Shown here: positions 56,622-64,000 of the stretch, in pieces
Layout of the letters: every line of letters starts with the position of its first letter
Position numbering within the stretch: the stretch's first letter is position 1
Origin: Ahaetulla prasina
Taxonomy: Eukaryota > Chordata > Lepidosauria > Squamata > Colubridae
Reading direction: 5' to 3'
Length of the DNA stretch: 64,000 nucleotides
Assembly: GCF_028640845.1 (NCBI RefSeq)
Contig: NC_080540.1
Location: 282,490,524-282,554,523 of the forward strand
The notes under the pieces: model-generated
The model's database searches: none
Seen by the model: only the letters and a program-made list of their open reading frames with translations
Told to the model about the DNA's origin: nothing
Position numbers and translations under genes: made by a program

Positions 56622-56786
56622 ATGGGAAGCAGTAGCTCGAGGGTGGAGGAAATCCCTGGAAGACCTGCTTGGGGCCCTGGATGCCCGGAGGCTGCCAGTT
56701 TTACCTGGTATGCGAAAAAGAAATTGAGGAAATTGTGTAATAAAGATGAGAATAGGAAACAAATTTGGCTAAATAAAGGTACTTAA
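56622..56786 (+). pseudogene. Short frame with gag-like N-terminus
   Basis: A 54-codon frame starting MGSSSSRVEE. The MGxxxS start is the N-myristoylation pattern of many retroviral Gag proteins, and it lies about 900 bp after the primer site. It stops soon after, and no matrix, capsid or zinc-knuckle motif follows. Gag remnant is a guess. Confidence 0.25.
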
Positions 56787-58822
56787 AAGAAAAGGAAATA
56801 TATAAATAGGAATGTTTGGGTTTTGTTTGTTTGTTTGTTTGTTTGTCTCTTTCTCTGTCTTCTATGGAACCACGTGGTCTGTCTGTTAAGATTTGTGCCT
56901 TCCCTAATTTAACTGAGATTTATGGCGGAAATGATCAGTGTGTGTGTAAATCTCAGAGTTTTGTTTTCCTTTTTGTCCTCCTTGGTTTTTTTTTAATGTG
57001 TGTATGTCTGTCTTTGTGGGCCCTTGAGGTAATTGTAACTGTAAAATGTATCTGATCTCTAGAGACAAGAATTTTAAATTGTTAGGAAAACAAAACAAAG
57101 GTTGAAGCAATGAAAATGGGAAGAGAGAGAGAAAAAAGAAAGAGCCTTTGCCCTGTCTTTGTCCGGCCAACAAAATAGTAAAAAGGACTTTTCATCCTAT
57201 TTCTGTTTTTCTCCTCTCTATCTTAAAGTAACAACTCAAGTTTATAAGGAAACATTTTAAGTTCACTTACAAGATAAGTTTATGAGGAAACGTTTTAAGT
57301 TCACTTACAAGAGGGGAAAAAAAACAGTCTTGCATTTACTGTGTGTTTAAATGATTTTACCTGTTCATCCTCTTCCTGAAGCATGTGAATCCAGTTTTTT
57401 TCTTTCTCATCAGTTGTGTCTCCATTTTGTTGAAACTGCATTATCTTTTAGTAACTGCAATACTAATGTGTTGTTTCTTTTCAAACTCTGCCTGCAAGAT
57501 ATCTACCCCCCCTTTTAATCCTGTTACAATGCCTTTCCTGAGAAGATTACCCACAAAAGTGAGGAAGAGATCCTGTTCTAATGTCTTTCAGCCCTGAAAA
57601 GATGACTCTGCAACTGTGGAAGCAGAGCACATGGTTCCAGATGCTGCTGCCAGAGGAGACCTTCCGTTTGTTGGAGCCAGGAATTGAGTTTGAATCCAGC
57701 CCCCACTGAAAGACATCACAGCAACCAGAGTGGAGCAGATCTTCCAAGCCTGACTAACCAACAAGCATGCCACCCAAAAGATATGAAAGAAAGGACCCTG
57801 AGATGTACAAGTAAAGACTAAAAGACTCTTTTCAATTCCCAGAAGACAACTGGAAAGACTATGGGGGAGGTGGAAATTCATTGTAAGGTTTTCTGTCTTG
57901 TCTCATTTACATTGTAATCAGTCTAAAGTACTCATGTAAGGATTGTATTTGAGTGGCTACCACAGCAAGTTCTGAACACCTTAGATTTCTGTCTAATGGT
58001 AGGAAATTTGTCCAGCATGTTTGTATTGTTTGTATTGCCTGTATTGTAAAAGTAGCTGCATACACAGGCACACACAGAGAGAAACACCATTCAGAATTAG
58101 ACTGAAACTATTCCCTTCACTTACCTCCACACAAGACTTTTAGGTTGATTTTTGCTCTGTGGCACTAAAAGCCCAAGGAGTCAGATCTCCTGCTAATTCC
58201 ATGGGGAGGCATCCCCTCAGGCAATTCCTCTCTTGAAGAGATAGCAGAAAAAGTGATATCCAAAACCCAAGCCCTGACTATGACTCACAAATGATGCTGC
58301 CCAGTTGCCCAGTAAAGCAAGATATGTTGCACTGGTGGTCTCATGAGTAGAAGTCCCAGGGCTCATTGTGTGTAATTTAAAAAAAAAAGAAAGGAAAAAG
58401 CCTGGCTTGCACACTGATTAACCTCAATTTGGACTGAAAAAAATCTTGGATAGACTAAAGTAAGAGCTAGGGCAGGTTCAGTAACCAACCCTTGGAAATG
58501 GGCAGCCTGTAATTTAAAGGAAAACCATGGCTGTGAAACTTTTGGGATGTGTGCTTGCTTGACCTGACTGGAAGCTCTCAGAAAGTGATATCTAACAGCT
58601 GAAATTAATTGGCATAGAAAATTGGATACTGTAAAATTCTTACCAGAACTTTTCCCCTGGCTGCTAGACCTTCATGGTTGAAAGCTTTTGGGAGCCACTG
58701 AAGGAATCTTTTTTCTGTTGTCTCTATCAATGGCTTCCTTTGCATCAGAAAAATTAAAAAGCACCCACTGATTTGATCAATTTTAATTTTTGCCAAGAGC
58801 ATGTTTCAAAACTCACGTTTTG

Positions 58823-58840
58823 AAAAAAAAAAGGTAGGGA
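58823..58840 (+). other. Polypurine tract
   Basis: AAAAAAAAAAGGTAGGGA directly before the right LTR, the expected plus-strand primer of an LTR element. Confidence 0.75.
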
Positions 58841-58841
58841 T

Positions 58842-59419
58842 TGTAGGAATTTAGCACCCACCCCCCTCCTAGAAGAATGAAATATTCTAGGAAATATTTT
58901 AAAAAGCAGAATATTATACCTTCCTGGATGAGAAATGGAGAAACATATTTTAAAGACAAAGGAGCTCCCTGCAACTTCCTGACTCCCCCCCCCACCTTTG
59001 TCAATGGGCCATTAAAAGCCTCAGCTAAGCTCACTCAATCTCCCCACCTTTGTCAATGGGCCATTAAAAGCCTCAGCTAAGCTCACTCAATCCCCCCATG
59101 ATTTGCAACACAATACAACTGAAACTCACCACATGGCATGGCTCAAGCAAGCTTGAGAGACAGCCAGCAAGGCTAGCTAAGACTCCCACCCCCTGGGAGT
59201 CTGACAACCAATCAGGATACTCTTCCTGTGCCCCAGAAAGGTCAAAGCTCAGAAAAAGCATAAAACCAGGGATCACACAGGATCTCAGCCCCTTTTCTGT
59301 TCAGGATCTCAAGCCATGTGATCCTGACCACCATTAAACCATCTTTCCAAGCAGCCTCCATGTTTCCAGTGTCTTTGTCCCCACTTGGAACTGAACCCAG
59401 ATGGATATTTCTTCCAACA
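58842..59419 (+). repeat. 3' LTR of the non-autonomous element
   Basis: 578 bp. Both ends match the 5' LTR closely, but the middle of U3 differs and contains a tandem duplication of about 50 bp (CCCACCTTTGTCAATGGGCC... at about 58987 and 59041). Confidence 0.85.
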
Positions 59420-59504
59420 CTATTCTATTCTATTCTATTCTATTCTATTCTATTCTATTCTATTCTATTCTATTCTATTCTATTCTATTCTATTCTATTC
59501 TATT
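59420..59504. repeat. (ATTCT)n microsatellite, distal part of a CR1 tail
   Basis: About 17 pentamers; continuation of the array at 55122-55147 across the LTR element. Confidence 0.95.
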
Positions 59505-60140
59505 TGCTTAACAATCATGTGTTTCACTGCAATGATTTGCTTAATAAAGCCGGACATGGTTCACTTAACAACTGCTTTGTTTAGCAATGGAAATTCTGGT
59601 TGCAATTCTGGTCATAACTTGAGGACTACCAGTATCTAGAAAATTCCATAGCTTTATGAAAAATCTTCAGTCCTTTGAATATTTTCTTGGTTTTGCTACT
59701 GGTTGTTACTATCACGGGGGTCCTACTAAGCTACAAAGGAAGTTTGAGAGAACAAATTGCAGCAAAATCTGACATTGCGATGATACTTTGGTAACATTCT
59801 CAGAACCTCTCATATTTTTTACTGAGCTATGCACGCCGATTATATTCACAATTGTTAATGCCTTCATTTTACTTTCTTCAGATCAATCAGATCAGATACT
59901 CTGCTGTCATGTTTACAAGGTCTCCATTAAAAAAGCAATTTCCAGATCAAGAGTTTGAATTTGTTTGACAATAACATTTAAGCCAAATTTAAGTATATGT
60001 AAATGGATTTTCAACGATTTGCTCCAAAAATGTTTTATTTTGGCTTTGACAAACTACTGGAAAATGAATCTCCAGATATTTGACATAACGTATCACTTTC
60101 AGACACCAATTCTATGCTCTGGGATCACTGATGGGCTGTT
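59505..60140. other. Eroded DNA-element fragment, then no feature
   Basis: 59505-59635 (TTAACAATCATGTG, CACTTAACAACTGC, CATAACTTGAGGACTACC) is a squamate DNA-element remnant. Nothing is recognised from 59640 to 60140. Confidence 0.4.
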
Positions 60141-60144
60141 GGTC

Positions 60145-60270
60145 TGAGCTCCGAGCTTGACAATTTGGTTGCAAACGTTTGTTTCATCACCATTCGAGGT
60201 GACATTGTCAGTGCGCTTTGAATCGGAGCTTGGAGCTTAGCCCAACAGCCCAACTACCAACCCGAGTTAC
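60145..60270. mobile_element. Penelope-like non-coding fragment
   Basis: Text TGGTTGCAAACGTTTGTTTC and GAGGTGACATTGTCAGTGCG resembles Penelope-like termini, like 37510-37800. Tentative. Confidence 0.4.
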
Positions 60271-60545
60271 TAATATTCAAATACATTTCATGGATCATTG
60301 ATGTTCAACATTCTAGTTGTTTCTCCTTATTTCTGTTCTGGGCTTGTTTACTGTTTCAATGGGAAAAAAAAGCTAAATCACCGGAAATGGAGAAGGATAA
60401 AAGGCAGATTATCCAAGCCACTGCAAATCCAATTTGGTCCATGGCTTAGCACCAGGGTACCAGGGTACCTGAGGACCCTCTCTCCCCAGTTTTTAATTCC
60501 CATCCAATCTGGTCAGGCTTTATGTCCTGTTAGCCAAAGAATGGC

Positions 60546-60956
60546 ATGGCCAAGAAGATCCTTCCTATAAAAGACTACTTCAGCTTCAATCGCAATATTA
60601 CAAGAGCAAAAAATAGATTCAAGCTAAATGTTAACTGCTTCAAACTTGATTGCAGAAAATATGACTTCTGTAACAGAGTTGTTAAAGCTTGGAACTCATT
60701 ACCTGACTCCATAGTCTCTACTCAAAATCCCAAAATCTTCAACCAAAAACTGTCTACTATTGACCTCACCCCATTCCTAAAAGGACTATATAAGGTATAA
60801 GAGCACAATAGTGCCTACCGTTCCTGTCCTATTGTTCCCTTCATTATATCAAATTAATATAGTTGATGCATATTTTTTACTTATATATTTTCTTCAAGAC
60901 ATGTTGTTTTATCTATGACAATTGTTTGTGTATACTGTTGTGACAAAAGAAATAAA
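60546..60956 (+). mobile_element. CR1/L3-like LINE 3' fragment
   Basis: An open remnant of about 84 codons (DYFSFNRNITRAKNRFKLN, KYDFCNRVVKAWNSLPDSIV, ending at 60800), then a 3' UTR and A-rich tail. Third copy of the family at 17577 and 44545. Confidence 0.8.
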
Positions 60957-60971
60957 AAAAAAGATGTGCTT

Positions 60972-61208
60972 TTTTTGCAGTAGCAGTAGCAACAGCAACA
61001 GCACATATACTGCTCCATAGCACCTACAGCACTCTCTGAGTGGTTTAGAATGTCAGCATATATCCCCTTACAATCTGGGACCTCAGTTAACTGACCTTGG
61101 AAGGACAGAAGGCTGAGTCAACATTGACGCTCCTCAGGATTAAATTCCAGTCTGTGGACAGAGTTTGCCTTCAATACTGCATTCTAACCACTCTGCCACC
61201 TGGGCTCT
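60972..61208 (-). mobile_element. tRNA-derived SINE
   Basis: Reverse relative of 13290-13545: core TGACTCAGCCTTCTGTCCTT in reverse and a tRNA-like head at 61180-61208. Confidence 0.65.
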
Positions 61209-61379
61209 TTAGTAGCATCCAACCTGTGGAGCAATCTCTCTTGGTGATCAGGATGGCCTCAATCCTGCTGGCCTGTCATAAGGTACTAAAATAACCTGCT
61301 TCTGTGCCTGGTCCTGGGGCCCAAGTATGTGAAGGGTATTGTGTCCTTGTTGTACTATCAACCATGGATTGTAGCTTAA

Positions 61380-61560
61380 TGTCTATGGAGATTCTCAATC
61401 ATCCAGGTCACGGTTGTCCCAAACCGTGCTTTTCCAAAATTGGCAACTGGACTTTCTTGGTTTGTTTCCTTGAAAACGTTTGGCTTCTCATCCAAGAAGC
61501 TTCTTCAGTTCTAAGAAAATCCACTTATTTTTTTGGAAAAGCCCCTTTGGGACATGGATT
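61380..61560 (-). mobile_element. Penelope-like element fragment
   Basis: Reverse relative of 17095-17285 (CTTCTCATCCAAGAAGCTTC, GGAAAAGCCCCTTTGGGAC). Confidence 0.5.
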
Positions 61561-61688
61561 GCAGCATTCCTCTGGGCTGTGGTGTGTATATTTTAATTTT
61601 TGTATTATGATGGATATCTGTTTGTACCGTATTTTATAATAATTTGCCACCCAGAGTAACTTATTGAGATTAGTGGCCATGGGATTTT

Positions 61689-61766
61689 AAACAAACAAAC
61701 AAACAAACAAACAAACAAACAAACAAACAAACAAACAAACAAACAAACATACATACATACATACAT
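61689..61766. repeat. (AAAC)n-(ATAC)n microsatellite
   Basis: About 15 AAAC units then ATAC units. The preceding 100 bp resembles a LINE 3' end, so this may be its tail. Confidence 0.9.
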
Positions 61767-61934
61767 AATAAATAAATAATAAATAAATTATCTTATAACT
61801 TTATAATAAAATGAGTGTTACCCTTCATGATTTTGGTTTCCTAGTCTACTTTGAAGGGCTAACACCAGGCCACTGTCTTGAATGTTTTGACTACCTGCTG
61901 CAGAATACTCCTGGATAGAATGATGAGAGCAGCA

Positions 61935-62361
61935 GGAGAGGAAATAATAATCTGAAAAAATTTACAGTGTGCAGAAATGGACAGGATGACGTTAGAAATT
62001 AAGGATAGGGAAGAGTCGGAATATTACAAAGTGTGGAATAAATTATACGATTGGTTGGAATAAAGAAATCAAAATTATAAATTGGATTTTTAATCTAACT
62101 AAATTAAAATTAGGAAATGAATATCACTGGATTGTTAAATAGAAACCAATGTAAATATAAGTATGTATAGGACTGAGTAAAAAAGAACAGAGAACATATA
62201 TCATTGCCGATACGACAAGCTGTAAAATATGTAATGCTATGTTTGTTATGTGTTTTTAATGTGTTTTGGGGTGTTTTTTTTGCTTTGTTTGTTTTTGTTG
62301 TGTTTTTTCTTCATTTTGTTTTTAAGGGTGAAAAGCTTAATAAAAATTATTTTTTAAAAAA
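61935..62361 (+). mobile_element. 5'-truncated L1 with 18-bp TSD
   Basis: Perfect TSD AGAATGATGAGAGCAGCA at 61917-61934 and 62362-62379. Contains the last codons of ORF2 and the 3' UTR, then an A-rich tail. Confidence 0.9.
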
Positions 62362-62589
62362 AGAATGATGAGAGCAGCATTTAATACAAACGAAGCCCAC
62401 ACAATGTTACATGAGTGTACAAAAGGAGCAGAGGTTGCAATACGATGTTGGAGGGCTGTGGACTCCCATAGATGGAAGAAAGGGCAGGATAAGGCAATGT
62501 GTTTCTGTTTTCCTGCATGTCAACCATCTGAAATTATTTGAATCTCTTTTTAGCTCCAAAACCTCATATATAAAATTATCACTGGCCTT

Positions 62590-63645
62590 TTAAGAGCCAC
62601 CAGCCGATGAATCTGCTGATGTGATCTGTCCCCAATTAGGATCAAAGAGAGAAGCAACCTGGAATTAAGGAGAAACTTCCTAACAATGAGGACAATTAGC
62701 CATTGGATATGGCTAGCTAAAATGTTTCCTAATAATTCGCCAAACTGCTGGAAATGCAAAAAACAAAACAAAAAAAAACCTCCTGGAACATACTATATCA
62801 CCTATGGTGGATATGTCCTAAGGCGAAAATTTTTTGGTCCAGAATCAGAAACTGGACAGAAGAGATAAGTGGACATAAGGTGGACTTGAAACCAGAGATG
62901 TTCTTACTTGGGATACTAACCAGAATTTATAGTAAAGTTATTCAGTATTTGATATTACACATAATTACGGCGGCAAGGATTGCCTAAGCACAGCTCTAGA
63001 AAAATGAAATGATACCAACAGAAGAAGAAACAATCAAGATAATTCTGGACTGTGCAGAGATGGCTAAATTAACAAAAGAAATAAAGGAAAAGGAAGAGAC
63101 AGAATGTAATCAAATATGGACCAAATGGTATGAGTGGTTGGAGAATAGGAAAACTGAATAGGAAAAAAAGATGGAGAAGAGAAGATAACAAATGCATATA
63201 ATATTGTAAATAAATGAAACTAGATGTAAAGGGACGATACAGTCAAAGATAGTAAAAAAGAAGGGAAAAAAGGAATGTATAAAGTAGAAAGCTGAAGGAA
63301 CGAAACCGTCATGTAAAAAGAAAACACAGATTATGTGTTTATGTTACGTGTTTGTGTTGTGTTATGTTGTGTTGTGTCGTTGTAATAAAACCAATAAAAA
63401 AAATTTTTTTTAAAGAGCCACCAGCCGATGAATGAGAGAGAAGCAACCTGGAATTAAGGAGAAACTTCCTAACAATGCGAACAATTAGCCATTGGAACAG
63501 CTTGCCTTCAGAAATCGTGGTGCTCCATCACTGGAAGTTTTTAGGAAGACAGTAGACAGTCACTTGTCTGAGATTGTATAGGTTCTCCTGCTTGAGGAGC
63601 GGGCTGGACTAGAAGGCCTCCAAGGTCCCTTCCAGCTCTAGTCTA
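62590..63645 (+). mobile_element. CR1 LINE 3' end split by a 5'-truncated L1
   Basis: CR1 text begins at about 62645 (GAGAGAAGCAACCTGGAATT), breaks at 62708, and after the L1 starts again from the same flank (63413 onward) to the usual 3' end near 63640. Confidence 0.8.
62709..63412 (+). mobile_element. 5'-truncated L1
   Basis: ORF2 C-terminal remnant with NCWKCKKQNK (zinc-knuckle region), CPKAKIFWSRIRNWTEE, LKPEMFLLGIL and LHIITAARIA, broken by a frameshift and stops, then a 3' UTR and A-rich tail at about 63385-63412. Flanked by an unusually long duplication. Confidence 0.8.
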
Positions 63646-64000
63646 TTCTAATTAGGATGAAAGTTCTGAGCCAGTTTTTCTTTTTTCTATTTGGAGTAAG
63701 AAGGAGAGCTTTCAGGAGATGGATTTTGCTTTGTGCAGGTTTCAGCTGAAGCTTATCAAAAATCTCTCAGAATTCCTTCAGTGGAAATGGCAAAAATGTG
63801 TTTCATTACGAAGTTGTAGACATGTTTTGTGAACCTGATCATCTTTGGGCTACAAACTGTGGTGGCTGCTAATGGCTGGTAATATCAAGGAGTGATTGTG
63901 TGTGGGAAAAACATACATCACCCTGCGGTATTATGGGAGACAGTGAAAAAACTAAATCGATAAGAAGAAATAATTCCAGTCCACAGAATTGTGTTTTGGG
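63646..64000. other. No feature recognised
   Basis: Non-coding sequence to the window edge. The next gene expected from amniote order upstream of GRP (SEC11C) is not seen here. Confidence 0.35.

Larger units (their letters stand above)
55148..59419 (+). mobile_element. Complete non-autonomous LTR element (ERV-like), 4.3 kb
   Basis: LTRs at 55148-55712 and 58842-59419, both TGTAGGAATTTAGC...TTCCAACA. Flanking CTAT at 55144-55147 and 59420-59423 fits a 4-bp TSD, though it lies in a pentamer array. A primer-binding site follows the left LTR and a polypurine tract precedes the right LTR. The 3.1 kb interior has no open frame above about 100 codons and no protease, polymerase or envelope region, so it must have moved with proteins from another element. 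Confidence 0.85.

Noticed and set aside
46048..64000. SEC11C or another gene upstream of GRP
   Set aside because: Expected from amniote gene order, but no exon was recognised in this part of the window.
1..64000. CRISPR-like arrays
   Set aside because: All regular repeats are microsatellites without spacers.

Overview
This is vertebrate nuclear DNA, most likely from an advanced snake. The evidence is the host genes (RAX and GRP, in the linkage known from other amniotes) and the repeats: CR1 LINE copies whose 3' ends run into long (ATTCT)n arrays, which is characteristic of colubroid snakes; Sauria-type SINEs with a Bov-B-like tail; L2-like LINEs; L1; Penelope-like remnants; and many hAT-type MITEs. 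No species can be named from sequence alone. There are no bacterial-style operons, CRISPR arrays or functional tRNA/rRNA genes.

Two host genes are supported and they converge. At the left, the last exon of RAX (retina and anterior neural fold homeobox) lies on the + strand at 3164-3616, from the end of the homeodomain to the OAR motif; its earlier exons lie outside the window. On the - strand is the complete GRP gene (gastrin-releasing peptide): TATA box near 40714, start codon at 40555, coding exons 40555-40369, 38258-38008 and 34091-34038, giving a 163-residue precursor. The roughly 30 kb between the two 3' ends and the 23 kb upstream of GRP hold no other gene I can recognise; one 37-codon exon-like segment at 25466-25576 is unexplained.

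The rest is a dense, nested mobile-element landscape whose boundaries can often be fixed by target-site duplications (TSDs). Left block (1-13 kb): microsatellites, a triple-TSD hAT composite at 2151-3046, and a hAT element split by a solo LTR (8636-9627). Middle block (13-33 kb): CR1 copies split by L2-like LINEs; a full-length but decayed L1 (19257-24839) inside a MITE; a 3.3 kb L2-like LINE (25934-29260) inside a CR1; a second solo LTR (31976-32501). GRP block (33.7-41 kb): introns with foldback MITEs, a Sauria SINE inside a palindrome, and a CpG-rich promoter. Right block (41-64 kb): a long (TTC)n tract, more CR1, a Penelope-like GIY-YIG remnant, two single LTRs and one complete but non-coding LTR element (55148-59419) with a tRNA-Arg-type primer site, inserted in a CR1 (ATTCT)n tail.

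The most unusual observation is that two solo LTRs of different sequence (8958-9509 and 31976-32501) each carry a short open frame ending in a related basic motif (WSDxRxRRxDRxxQQK) and stopping about 30 bp before the LTR TATA box, as if an element protein ends inside U3.
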